From Rhizobium sp. 007 (GTDB taxonomy: Bacteria > Pseudomonadota > Alphaproteobacteria > Rhizobiales > Rhizobiaceae), in the NCBI RefSeq assembly GCF_015353075.1, contig NZ_CP064187.1, positions 434,001 through 498,000 of the forward strand: a stretch of DNA of 64,000 bases. Direction: 5' to 3'. The notes below the pieces were generated by a model. It had not been told where the DNA came from, ran no database searches, and was given only the letters and a program-made list of their open reading frames with translations. How positions within the stretch are numbered: the stretch's first letter is position 1; each line of letters opens with the position of its first letter. The position numbers and the translations under genes are program-made. Positions 54,211 to 63,603 of the stretch are shown piece by piece.

Positions 54211-56430
54211 TTAGGAGGCAAGTGAGAAATACCAGACGCTCGCCGAGTCCGGCAGGACATACTCGTCGTGCTTTTCCGCACTTCCTCCGGGATTGCGATA
54301 CACAGGGCTGCAGAACTTGCGGCCGAGCAGAGTCGATGCGGATCGCGTGCACAAGAAGTCTTCCTCGATCGTGAACTTGCCGACGATGATGCTGTCTTGA
54401 GCGCGTAGCGCGAAATCACCGCTTGTGCTGAGCTCCATGAAGAAGGTCACGCCGTCGTACTGATGACCGGTCCAGGACTTGTCGATCGTCATGGCCCGGA
54501 TCTCCTGGGCATTTAGGCGGTTTTCCGGCTGTCCACGGAAATCGTAGCTCCATTCCGGAAAGTTCGCTAAGCGTAACGCATCCAGCCGATTGTCGAGATC
54601 CGCCTGCCGGCGATGGTGGGAATACACCACACGCAAGGAGGCGAGGCTCTGGCCAGGCGACTTCTCGAGAATTGCTTCGACCGCCTTTTGCGCCTCCGCC
54701 ATCCGCCCCAGCCGCGCGTTTGCCATCGCCAGGGTTTCAAGCCCGAGGTCGCTCGGTTCTTCCGGCCGGACTGTGCGCACTGCGCTGATCGCCTCCTCAT
54801 ATCGATGGTTCATGTAAAGCACGAGACCGTAGTAGTCGTAGACTTGAGCCCGCGGCTTCGGATCCAGTTGTAGCACACGTTCCATGGCCGCCAGTGCTTC
54901 CGGGTTCTGCCCCGCATAGGTCAGCACAATGGCGAGGTTAAGTTCCGACTCCGCACCATTCGGATCGAGCGCCACGGCCTTGTTGACCGACGCGATGGCC
55001 TCATCGATTTCGCCGTCAAACATTTGCAGGATGCCTAGCACGGCATAGGCACGCGCAGACTGCGGGTTCAGTTCCAGGCCCCGCCCCGCCGCTTCGTAGG
55101 CACGCTGCCGGGCGACGGCACTCAGCATCAGCGGTTGGTAATCGAAGCCGAGGACGTCAACGATGGCGCGGGCGTAGCCTGTGTGGGCGTCGGCGAATTC
55201 CGGATCGAGCTTGATTGCCTTCTCATAAAGGGAGAGAGCCTCGCCGAGAGATCCGTAATCTATGGTGTACACCTTCTGCTCCGCCCGAGTGTAGAAGTCG
55301 TAGGCTTCGAGATTTCGGGTTGGCAGGCGGCCAATCTGAGTTCGCTCTCTATCCGATAGACGTACGGCGAGCGCGCCCACGATCTGCTCGATCACTTCGT
55401 CCTGCAATGCAAAGATATCCGTGTAGCGGCGGTCATACCGATCCGCCCAGACGTTTCTTCCCGTGTTCGCGTCGATGAGTTGCACATTGATGCGAATCGC
55501 GTCTCCCGCACGCCGCACGCTGCCCTCGAGCACATAGCGGACGTTCAATTGCTCGGCGACCTGCCTGACGCTCATGGACGTGTCCTTGAACGTGAAAGCG
55601 GAGTTGCGGGCGATGACAAGCAGCCCGGATATCTTCGAGAGGTCAGTAATGAGGTCGTTCGTAAGCCCCTCCGCAAAAACCTCCTGTCCGGCATCGTCGC
55701 TGATATCGCCGAACGGCAAAACTGCGATGGAAGGCTTCTGTGCTTCTGGTCCGCCCATGTCGGAACCAAGGCGTGGGAGTAGCGCTATCGCCTGTGGCCA
55801 AGCCATCAGCGCACCGCCTATGGCCAAGGCCGCCAAGACCAACCCCACTACCGGGAGGTACCATCGCCGGGGGCGCGGCTTCTTCGCGCCTTTAGCCCGG
55901 TCCAATAGGACATGATAGACGCGGACCGGCTCTGCGATATTCTTGAGGCGCTGTTCTCCGAACGACTTGAAGGCCAGCCCAAGCTTGTTCCTCGCTTGAT
56001 CGTACGCGGTTCCGGAGATGACGATGCCGCCGGGATCGCTGAGTCCCTCCAGCCGGGCGGCGATGTTGACGCCATCGCCGTAGACGTCGTCGTCTTCGAT
56101 GATGACGTCCCCTAGATTGATCCCGATGCGGAATGTTATCCGGGAATCGTCGGGCTGATCGAGATTTTGCTCGTGAACGATCTTCTGTATCTCGACGGCG
56201 CAAGCCACCGCATCGACGACGCTAGCGAACACGACTAGCGCTCCGTCTCCCATGAGTTTGACGATGCGGCCGTGGTGTTGATCGATCAATGGTTGGATGT
56301 ATTCGCGCCGAAGGGCCTGGAGCCGCGCGAGCGTGCCTGCCTCATCCAAGCCCATCAGCCGACTATACCCCACCACGTCGGCGGCGAGGATAGCGACCAA
56401 CCTCCGCTCCAAGTGTTGGGCCTGTTCCAC
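54211..56430 (-). CDS. Adenylate cyclase with TPR domain
   Basis: 739 residues. The N-terminal class III cyclase domain (about 8-175) has AILAADVVGYSRLM (metal Asp18), IVKLMGDGALVVF (Asp62) and DDVYGDGVNIAARLEG. One membrane segment lies at about 193-213 (LPVVGLVLAALAIGG). A FlgO-like periplasmic domain (about 230-350, SIAVLPFGDISDDAG; YVLEGSVRRAGDAIRINVQL) and TPR repeats (about 380-600) follow. A further C-terminal domain of about 85 residues (YDGVTFFMELSTSGDF) is not the common ending. Such cyclases are abundant in rhizobia and make cAMP. It is transcribed alone. Confidence 0.85.
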   Translation of the reverse strand: MEQAQHLERRLVAILAADVVGYSRLMGLDEAGTLARLQALRREYIQPLIDQHHGRIVKLMGDGALVVFASVVDAVACAVEIQKIVHEQNLDQPDDSRITFRIGINLGDVIIEDDDVYGDGVNIAARLEGLSDPGGIVISGTAYDQARNKLGLAFKSFGEQRLKNIAEPVRVYHVLLDRAKGAKKPRPRRWYLPVVGLVLAALAIGGALMAWPQAIALLPRLGSDMGGPEAQKPSIAVLPFGDISDDAGQEVFAEGLTNDLITDLSKISGLLVIARNSAFTFKDTSMSVRQVAEQLNVRYVLEGSVRRAGDAIRINVQLIDANTGRNVWADRYDRRYTDIFALQDEVIEQIVGALAVRLSDRERTQIGRLPTRNLEAYDFYTRAEQKVYTIDYGSLGEALSLYEKAIKLDPEFADAHTGYARAIVDVLGFDYQPLMLSAVARQRAYEAAGRGLELNPQSARAYAVLGILQMFDGEIDEAIASVNKAVALDPNGAESELNLAIVLTYAGQNPEALAAMERVLQLDPKPRAQVYDYYGLVLYMNHRYEEAISAVRTVRPEEPSDLGLETLAMANARLGRMAEAQKAVEAILEKSPGQSLASLRVVYSHHRRQADLDNRLDALRLANFPEWSYDFRGQPENRLNAQEIRAMTIDKSWTGHQYDGVTFFMELSTSGDFALRAQDSIIVGKFTIEEDFLCTRSASTLLGRKFCSPVYRNPGGSAEKHDEYVLPDSASVWYFSLAS

Positions 56431-56961
56431 GGCCAGAACTATAAAAAAAAACCGGTCGCAAGTCTATGCACGGTGGTACGAACGCCTGCTTACCATGCAG
56501 AGCTTAGCGGTAGGTAGCACCGGCTCAGTGGGCAACTCGCCGTTGTAGGTCCTTGTATCGACTGCAACCGTTCGACATAGGCTCCGATGCCTGACCTTTG
56601 CCTTTGTTCGCAGGGACGTGAGATACCGCTGGTTGCCCAACGAGGCGCGGGGCGGGAAACGACCCTATCCGGACTTTGAAGCATCTCTGCAGAGGGGGGC
56701 AGCGTTGGGCCGATCCCAGATCTTGGCGGCAAGAACTCTGATGTCCGGTTTTCGTGTTGGGTGTCCTCGCAGCGGACGGTCGGCCATCGGCCCCAAAGCG
56801 GCCATTGGTCCTACCACGGTTGCGTGCGTCGGTCCTCTGCAGATTGCGCATCGGAAAATACACAAGAACTTTCTGCTACGCGCATGCCGCCAAAAATGGT
56901 AATGCAGGCAAGGGGCGGTTTCGTCGAGGGACATGCGCCGCCTGCAGCAGGGGGGTGCGTC
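56431..56961. other. Gene-free stretch before the aminotransferase gene
   Basis: 531 bp without a supported gene. Frames on both strands are open for 70-110 codons but have arginine/proline-rich shadow-like composition and no ribosome sites. A GGCCGATCCC-type GC-rich stretch around 56700-56820 looks like decayed coding or intergenic repeat DNA. Confidence 0.4.
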
Positions 56962-58152
56962 GTGCCAATCGCCACCGTGTCCAGCCGGATGCTCTCCGTC
57001 ACCGAGGAAATGCGCACGGTCATGGATTTTGCGCGAAACGTCCTGGAGGGCGACGGCTTGGGGCCTGATGCCTGCGATTTCATGTTCGGCAATCCGCAGG
57101 AAACGCCGTTGCGTGGATTTGTCGATGCATTGATCCGCCACGTCGAGCCCCAGGATGTTCACTGGTTCGGTTATAAAAAGTACGAAGCGCTGGCGCGCGA
57201 AACGGTGGCCCGTTCGCTCAGTCAGGCGCGAAGCCGTGACTACAAGCCAGACGACATTGCGATCACCGCGGGAGGGTTCGGCGCGATAGCGGCCGCGCTG
57301 CTCGCCGTGCTCGAGGTGGGAGAGGAGGTCATCTATCCGCGTCCCGGCTGGTTTGCCTATGGTGCCCAGATTCGCGGCGCGGCAGGGACACCCGTCGCCG
57401 TCGACCTAGCACCGGGAACCTATGACCTCGATCTCGAAAGGATCGAGGCAGCGATCACCCCGCGCACCCGCGTGGTAGTGGTCAACACGCCGCACAACCC
57501 GACCGGCCGCATCTTTCCCCGCGCTCAACTCGACGCGCTCGCCGACAAGCTCGTGGCCGCGTCCGAAAGATTTGGCAAGGTGATTTATCTCCTTGCCGAC
57601 GAGCCCTATGCGCGACTGGTGTTTGACGGCCATGCGCATATCAGTCCGGCCGAGAGCTACCCGCACACGCTGATCGCCTATTCCTTCGGCAAGACCTTGC
57701 TCGCGCCCGGCGAGCGCCTGGGCTGGCTCGCACTCGGGGCGGACATGCCCGAGGCTGATCGCATAAGGCTGCGTGAGGCTGTCGACATGGCGCAGGTTTC
57801 GCACGGTTGGGCTTTTGCCGGCCGTACCCTGCAGCGGGCACTGCCTGATCTCGAGAAGCTCAGCATAGATGTCGCAGCCCTCGCGCGGCGCCGCGATCGC
57901 ATGGTCGAAGGCTTGAGGGCAGCGGGATACGACCTGCCGGTGCCTGAAGGTACCTTCTATCTCATTCCACGCTCCCCAATACCGGACGACATGGCCTTCG
58001 CGGCACGTCTCGCAACTGACGGTGTCTGGGTGCTGCCCGGCAGCGTCGCCCAATTGCCTGGACGTCTGCGGATCAGTTTGACTGCAAACGACGGCATGGT
58101 GGAGCGCTCTTTGCCCGTCTTTGCGCGAGCGATAAGGGAAGTCGCAGCCTAA
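56962..58152 (+). CDS. Class I/II pyridoxal-phosphate aminotransferase
   Basis: 396 residues from a GTG at 56962, which follows a GGGGGG stretch 7 bp upstream; ATG at 56902 or 56989 are alternatives. Fold-type I aminotransferase motifs are TAGGFGAIAAAL (about residue 110), VVNTPHNPTGRIF (about 172), DEPYARLVF (about 213) and the Schiff-base Lys244 in SFGKTLLAPGERLGW. The C-terminal LRISLTANDGMVERSLP carries the substrate-carboxylate Arg. It is complete and stands alone. The substrate is not determined; closest in style to aspartate/aromatic or MalY-like enzymes. Confidence 0.82.
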   Translation: MPIATVSSRMLSVTEEMRTVMDFARNVLEGDGLGPDACDFMFGNPQETPLRGFVDALIRHVEPQDVHWFGYKKYEALARETVARSLSQARSRDYKPDDIAITAGGFGAIAAALLAVLEVGEEVIYPRPGWFAYGAQIRGAAGTPVAVDLAPGTYDLDLERIEAAITPRTRVVVVNTPHNPTGRIFPRAQLDALADKLVAASERFGKVIYLLADEPYARLVFDGHAHISPAESYPHTLIAYSFGKTLLAPGERLGWLALGADMPEADRIRLREAVDMAQVSHGWAFAGRTLQRALPDLEKLSIDVAALARRRDRMVEGLRAAGYDLPVPEGTFYLIPRSPIPDDMAFAARLATDGVWVLPGSVAQLPGRLRISLTANDGMVERSLPVFARAIREVAA

Positions 58153-58409
58153 CTCCTGGCGAGCAGTAGCCCACACGGGGGCTGCTGACGTCGGATCGGA
58201 CACATTTAGTCCGCTTGTGGCGCGAAGCGGAAGATCCTGTTGCAGGAAACTGGGTCCCCAGCTAAATTATTGTACGATCGTAGATTGCAATCCTCACTTG
58301 ATAATGGAGCGGGTGATCCGCCGAGAAAAGGTGGAAGTAATTGCAAAATCGGAGGAATCCGGAAGACGTCGGTGATCCAGAAAATCGAGCGCTACAAGCC
58401 CAGATTGTG
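58153..58409. other. Gene-free stretch left of repeat copy D
   Basis: No supported gene; a small frame at 58240-58461 lacks a ribosome site and enters the repeat. No terminator hairpin with T-run was seen after the aminotransferase stop. Confidence 0.4.
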
Positions 58410-58580
58410 CCTGCCTGGGGACCTTGGATTCTCACATGATTTCAATGGCTTAACAAGATAGCCTTGAAATTCCCTCTGTTTTTCCGTCGCGAGCGACCGT
58501 GGATGCCACCTTTGTGCCCTGGCTTTGGGCCTCAGTCAACAGGAGGGGTATACCGGCAATAATTTCCGCTTTTGGGGCGA
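58410..58580 (+). repeat. Dispersed repeat, copy D
   Basis: Copy D of the four-copy direct repeat: CTGGGGACCTTGG (58415), ATTCTCACATGATTTCAATGG (58429-58449), GTCGCGAGCGACCGTGGATG (58486-58505), CCCTGGCTTTGGGCCTC (58517-58533) and CCGGCAATAATTTCCGCTTT (58553-58572). It is close to copy B over the whole core. From 58581 to 58876 no gene is seen. Confidence 0.82.
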
Positions 58581-58876
58581 AGTTGTTGTCTGGCCATCAC
58601 CTTGTTAACGACCGCTCATTCCCGTCATAGCTCCTGCCGCGTCCCAGAAGTGATCGTCTCGGTGAATCGGCGAGGCGTCAAGTTTGCGCCAAAGCAACCT
58701 TGAATCGAAGCTGCTCCAAATTCTCTTCCTTAGATTGAACGCGCTTCCACCTCACGGTTCCACATTGGACGGCGCCTCAGCCAGGTGCCGAAAACGCGGC
58801 GGGTTCTCAAAAATCATTGTGTGGAAAAGCATCAGCCATCCTGGGATGCTTCGGCGACACAGCCCATAGTTTACCG

Positions 58877-61800
58877 ATGATCCAATGCCCTTTCTGCACC
58901 GCCGAACTGAGCCGCATCGCCTTTATGGACGATCAAGTCGTCGCCCTGTGGGACGGCTTCCCGGTGTCGCAAGGACATTTACTCATCGTTCCACGACGGC
59001 ATGCGGCGACATGGGACGATCTTTCAGCGGACGAGAAGCAGGCAATCTGGCAGAACATCGACAGGGCAAAAATCGAGATCGAACGAAGGCATAAGTCGGA
59101 TGGGTACAACGTCGGCTTTAATCTGGCTGAGGCTGCAGGACAAACGGTCTCCCATTTTCACCTGCATGTCATTCCGCGCTACCTAGGTGACGTCGACGAT
59201 CCGAGAGGCGGCATCAGGCATGTTATCCCGCACAAGGCCAACTACCTAGCCCAGGAGGTGAGCAGCACCGAAGCGTTAAAGCGCTTGGTCACTGGCGGAA
59301 GCGACCACCTTCTGCCCCATCTCATCATGCATATGGACGAGGCGAACGCCTGCGACATCGCCGTAGCATTTCTGCTTGATAGCGGCGCCAGACTGATCGT
59401 CGAACATCTGAAAGATTTTCTGGCCCGCGGTGGACGAGCCCGAATTCTCGTCGGCGACTACATGGACGTGACGGAGCCGATGGCACTGCGGCGTCTGGCC
59501 GATCTCGACGGCGATCTGACGTTCCGGGTCTTCGAGGCTGCGGCGCAGGGATTTCACCTCAAGACCTATATCTTTTTATCGGGCAAGGAGGGCGTGGCAT
59601 TCGTCGGCAGTTCCAACCTGTCAGAGGCGGCGCTGACCACATCCATCGAGTGGAACTACAAGGTCATTTCCAGCCACGACCGATCGGCCTTCCCCCAGAT
59701 CACCAATGGCTTCGAAGACCTGTTCAATTCCTATAGCGCCGTCTCCGTCACGCCGGAGTGGATCGACCGCTATGAAAGCCGGAGGAATCCGCTAGGCTTC
59801 AAGGATGCTGGCTTAGCATACGAGCCGCCGCTGCCCCCTCCCGAACCCCACGCCATCCAACGGCAGGCTCTCGCAGCGCTCGAGCACACACGGCAGGACG
59901 GATTTACTGCGGGCCTTGTTGTGCTCGCTACCGGTCTTGGTAAGACTTGGCTGGCGGCCTTCGACAGCGATCGCCTCGAATATCGTCGCATCCTCTTCGT
60001 CGCCCACCGCGAGGAAATACTCAATCAGGCGATCGAGACATTTCGACGCGTGCGACCGACAGCTCGGATCGGAAGGTTGTCGGGCGATTACAAGGACACG
60101 GATGCCGATCTCCTTTTCGCCTCCGTTCAAACTCTCGGCAAGGTGAACCAGATCAAGCAATTTCGACCGGGCACCTTCGATTATATCGTCATCGATGAGT
60201 TCCATCACGCAGCAGCGACCACCTACCGACGCATCATCGATTACTTCGAACCAAAGTTCCTCCTCGGTCTGACGGCGACGCCTGAGCGGAGCGATGGAGC
60301 TGATCTCCTCGGTCTGTGCCAAGAGAACCTAGTCTTCCAGGCCGGTGTCCATCTGGGGATAGAAGCCGGGCATCTCTGCCCCTTTCATTACTTCGGCGTC
60401 CCGGACAATGTAGATTATCGAAACATCCCCTGGCGCAGCGCGCAGTTCGACATCACAGAACTCACCGCTGCTGTCGCCACAGAAGCACGAGCGCAGAACG
60501 CGCTCGAACAGTACCGACTGCGCGGCGGGACGAAGTGCATCGGCTTCTGCTGCTCCCAGACACATGCCGATTTCATGGCCGACTTCTTCAACCGCCACGG
60601 CGTGCCGGCCGTCGCCGTCCATTCCGGCATCAACTCCGCACCTCGGGCTACGTCGCTGCAGAGACTGGAAGCAGGCGAACTCGAGGTAGTGTTTGCCGTT
60701 GACATGTTCAACGAAGGTGTCGATGTCCCAAGTATCGATACCGTGTTGATGTTGCGGCCAACGGAATCGACTATAATCTGGCTGCAACAGCTCGGCCGCG
60801 GTTTGCGAAAATCCGCAAACAAGAAGCGTCTCGTTGTCATCGACTATATCGGCAACCATCGTATCTTCCTCACGAAGTTGCGTGCGATCGCCTCGATTGC
60901 GAATGTCGATGCGTCTTCTGGTGGCCATATCCGCGAGCTCCTGGAACGGCTGCAAGGCGATCAGATCAATCTGCCCACCGGTTGTGAAGTGACCTACGAC
61001 CTCGAGGCGCTCGACATACTGCGCATGCTGGTGAAACCAGCCAGCACCGAGAATGCACTGGAAGACTTTTACCGCGACTTCCTGGAGCGGCATGGCGTCC
61101 GCCCAACGGCGTCAGAGGTTTTCCACTCAGGTAACAATCCAAGAAGCAGCAGCGAACGTTCCTGGATTGGTTTCGTGCAACGCATGCGTGGGTTGGACGA
61201 TCTGGAACGATCGACCTGGTTGGAGCATCGGGATTTCTTTCAGGAGATGGAGAAGACCGAATTAACCCGAAGCTACAAGCTCGTGACGCTTCTCGCACTG
61301 TTCGATGAGGAGACCGTGCGGGACCGCTGTACCGTCGATGAGCTCGTCGAGCGCGTCGCGCAGTTGGCCTCTCGAGTCCATAAGCTTCAGCAGGATTTCT
61401 CTGTCGATCTCGCGGATCGGAAAGCGCTTAAATCGCTCCTGCTAAGGTTTCCGATCGATGTCCTGACGAAGCTGCGGGATAGCGACGGCGCTCCCTATTT
61501 TATTTTGGGAGAAGATCAATTCCGCTTAGTAAGAGCGACACGGGACAGAGAGACGTTCAGCCAACTTTTGCGGGAAATCCTCGATTGGCGTCTCGCGCAA
61601 TATCTAAGCAGGAGCGGTGGCCCCAACGAACGGGCGGATGCCGTTTGCCGCGTCGCCCGAAACACGAGCGGCCAACCTATCCTATTCCTCCCGAATACGT
61701 CGGGCGCGGGACAGCTGCCGGAGGGTCCCTTGGACGTTATTGTAGACGATCAGCCGATGGAGGCAACAGTTGCCAAGATCGCGATTAACGTTGTGCGAAG

Positions 61801-62395
61801 ACCCGGCGATCCGTCCAACCAGTTGCCCACCATCCTTCGCGGGTGGTTCGGCGACGATGCCGGACTGCCGGGCAAAGGCGATCGTGTCCGATTCCGGTTC
61901 CAAAGCGATGTCTGGCGCATGGAGCCGATGGGCGCACAGAGCCAGGCACAGGCCAGCCTTCGGCTTTGGGAACGCTATTTGCGCGAGGCTATCCCCCCGG
62001 TCTTCGGCCTAACCTTCGATCAGGCGACGTGGAACGCTGGTTTCGTGCCGAAACCGCCTCACATCTTTCTGCTCGTCACCTTGGAGAAGGAGGGGATGAT
62101 GGACGAGCACCGCTATACTGATCACTTCACCTCAGCCACGGAATTCTCCTGGCAAAGCCAGAACAGGACCAAGCAACAATCGAAGCATGGCGAGATGATC
62201 CGCGACCATCAAGCACTGGGTCTTCACATCCACTTGCTCGTCCGCAAGACGAAGAAGATCGGGCCCAAGCCGGCACCGTTTATCTATTGTGGCGAAGTGG
62301 ATTTCGAAACCTGGACAGGCGAGATGCCGATTACCGTGACATGGCGACTCCGGGAGGCGGTCCCAGTGACGCTTCTGTCACAGCTGAAGAGCTGA
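58877..62395 (+). CDS. HIT - phospholipase-D-like nuclease - SF2 helicase - DUF3427 fusion protein
   Basis: 1172-residue multidomain protein; ATG at 58877 chosen because it opens a typical HIT start (MIQCPFCTAEL), though no ribosome site is clear. HIT domain: about 1-110, with CPFC and intact histidine triad His93/95/97 (SHFHLHVIP). PLD-like domain: about 135-290, with HLKTYIFLSG (His227, Lys229) and VGSSNLSEAAL; the usual Asp of HxKxxxxD is not present. SF2 helicase: about 320-720, with motif I ATGLGKTWLA, motif II VIDEFHH, motif III LTATPER and motif VI QQLGRGLRKS. The rest (about 740-1172) ends in a DUF3427-like region (FVPKPPHIFLLVTLEKEGM). PLD-helicase-DUF3427 proteins occur in defence islands; this suggests nucleic-acid processing against invaders. 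Confidence 0.82.
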   Translation: MIQCPFCTAELSRIAFMDDQVVALWDGFPVSQGHLLIVPRRHAATWDDLSADEKQAIWQNIDRAKIEIERRHKSDGYNVGFNLAEAAGQTVSHFHLHVIPRYLGDVDDPRGGIRHVIPHKANYLAQEVSSTEALKRLVTGGSDHLLPHLIMHMDEANACDIAVAFLLDSGARLIVEHLKDFLARGGRARILVGDYMDVTEPMALRRLADLDGDLTFRVFEAAAQGFHLKTYIFLSGKEGVAFVGSSNLSEAALTTSIEWNYKVISSHDRSAFPQITNGFEDLFNSYSAVSVTPEWIDRYESRRNPLGFKDAGLAYEPPLPPPEPHAIQRQALAALEHTRQDGFTAGLVVLATGLGKTWLAAFDSDRLEYRRILFVAHREEILNQAIETFRRVRPTARIGRLSGDYKDTDADLLFASVQTLGKVNQIKQFRPGTFDYIVIDEFHHAAATTYRRIIDYFEPKFLLGLTATPERSDGADLLGLCQENLVFQAGVHLGIEAGHLCPFHYFGVPDNVDYRNIPWRSAQFDITELTAAVATEARAQNALEQYRLRGGTKCIGFCCSQTHADFMADFFNRHGVPAVAVHSGINSAPRATSLQRLEAGELEVVFAVDMFNEGVDVPSIDTVLMLRPTESTIIWLQQLGRGLRKSANKKRLVVIDYIGNHRIFLTKLRAIASIANVDASSGGHIRELLERLQGDQINLPTGCEVTYDLEALDILRMLVKPASTENALEDFYRDFLERHGVRPTASEVFHSGNNPRSSSERSWIGFVQRMRGLDDLERSTWLEHRDFFQEMEKTELTRSYKLVTLLALFDEETVRDRCTVDELVERVAQLASRVHKLQQDFSVDLADRKALKSLLLRFPIDVLTKLRDSDGAPYFILGEDQFRLVRATRDRETFSQLLREILDWRLAQYLSRSGGPNERADAVCRVARNTSGQPILFLPNTSGAGQLPEGPLDVIVDDQPMEATVAKIAINVVRRPGDPSNQLPTILRGWFGDDAGLPGKGDRVRFRFQSDVWRMEPMGAQSQAQASLRLWERYLREAIPPVFGLTFDQATWNAGFVPKPPHIFLLVTLEKEGMMDEHRYTDHFTSATEFSWQSQNRTKQQSKHGEMIRDHQALGLHIHLLVRKTKKIGPKPAPFIYCGEVDFETWTGEMPITVTWRLREAVPVTLLSQLKS

Positions 62396-62627
62396 ACAGA
62401 ACGCTGATGGGTCGATTAGGCGGCGGGCTGTGTGCGCTAATGCGGAAATGATTTCCGTCTTTAGGTCAACTTGCCGAGACGCCGCGGCAGCTGAGCGCCT
62501 CAAGTTGGTCATTCGCACTTTCGACTTGAACTCCCATAAGCTGCCACTATGCAGTGAAGTGACCCGAGTATACAATGACAAGAGGTGGGAATGCGTCGAT
62601 GATGCTGCCTAAGAATTGGGGATGGGG

Positions 62628-63113
62628 ATGCTTCAATGGATCATTCTACTTGTCATTGCGGCCGGCGCAGGCAAGGCCCTTTCTTACTCCGCGACGCTGC
62701 AAGAAGCAGGCGCACTCATGGCCGAAAAGCATGGGTTAGGTGTGCAACCGATCCAGTACCAGAATACGCTTACGCCGCCTTGGCTCACAAATTTCACCAT
62801 CGCTGTCTGGGTTGCGTTGTTCGCTGATGCGGCGTGGGTTTGGTATTTGAATGGCTGGCAACAAGGTGTCGGTGCTCTGGTAGCGGCAATTATCCTGCCC
62901 GCTATGTTTCAAGCCGTGTTACCGCCACGCCGTGGCTCAGGAATGTTCTTGAGGAATGCTTTCCACGCCATGGTAAACCTCCAAGCGGATTATGAACGTG
63001 ATGGCGATCAGGCCCGCGCGCAAGCGATGGCTATCAACGTCGAACTCTTGCTAGCAACGCGACCTGACCTGCTCGATGCCTTCAAACAGAAGGGAAGTAG
63101 GCATGCAGGATGA
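62628..63113 (+). CDS. Hypothetical membrane protein
   Basis: 161 residues from the ATG at 62628 (ATG at 62622 and TTG at 62616 are in frame; GGGG spacing favours 62628). Hydrophobic segments lie at about 3-20, 53-72 and 75-95 (LQWIILLVIAAGAGKAL; FTIAVWVALFADAAWVWYL; GVGALVAAIILPAMFQAVL). The C-terminal part is soluble and helical. No family is recognised. It ends 11 bp inside the next gene, so the two are translationally coupled. The 232 bp before it show no gene. Confidence 0.6.
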   Translation: MLQWIILLVIAAGAGKALSYSATLQEAGALMAEKHGLGVQPIQYQNTLTPPWLTNFTIAVWVALFADAAWVWYLNGWQQGVGALVAAIILPAMFQAVLPPRRGSGMFLRNAFHAMVNLQADYERDGDQARAQAMAINVELLLATRPDLLDAFKQKGSRHAG

Positions 63114-63588
63114 TGCCCTGGTCACGTGCGCGCCCGACGAGTTGCCGAAAGATAGCCTTACAAGATTTGTTGAGCTGATCCGTGGGGGTGGCGCTATTCC
63201 TGCTGATCCGGCCAAAGTCGAAAAGCGCCTCCTGAAAGCAAAGGCTCTCGTCTACCTAGAACGTGGTGGAACGATTGTTGGCATTGCAGCTCTGAAAATC
63301 CCTATTGAAAGCTACAGAGCGCGTATAGGTAAAAGCGCTGGGTTTCCGATCCCTGAAAAAGATTATCCCTACGAGCTGGGCTACGTCGTCGTGGATCCTT
63401 CAATGCAGGGGCAGAACTTGTCCCCGAGACTGGCGAACGCAATCGTTGCTCTAGCGGCTGGAGAACGCTTGTTTGCAACCACCTCAAACGCGGCCATGCA
63501 CAAGGTATTGCCACGAGCTGGCTTTGTGAAAAGCGGCCAGGAATATAAAAACGACAATGGTGAAACGCTCACCTTGTATGTCAGATAA
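63103..63588 (+). CDS. GNAT-like N-acetyltransferase domain protein
   Basis: 161 residues from the ATG at 63103, which follows AAGGGAAG. The GNAT fold is suggested by ERGGTIVGIAALKIP (strand 4 region), YELGYVVVDPSMQGQNLSPRLANAIVALA (residues about 87-116, the acetyl-CoA loop Q/R-x-x-G-x-G/A equivalent reads QGQNLS), and AMHKVLPRAGFVKSG near the end. The P-loop is weak, so it may be divergent. It overlaps the membrane-protein gene upstream by 11 bp and lies 15 bp before the next gene, forming an operon. Confidence 0.65.
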   Translation: MQDDALVTCAPDELPKDSLTRFVELIRGGGAIPADPAKVEKRLLKAKALVYLERGGTIVGIAALKIPIESYRARIGKSAGFPIPEKDYPYELGYVVVDPSMQGQNLSPRLANAIVALAAGERLFATTSNAAMHKVLPRAGFVKSGQEYKNDNGETLTLYVR

Positions 63589-63603
63589 TCAGGGGAGGGG
63601 CTT

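Noticed and set aside
37537..58580. The four repeats as a CRISPR array
   Set aside because: Units are about 150 bp, kilobases apart and diverged; no short regular spacers anywhere in the window.
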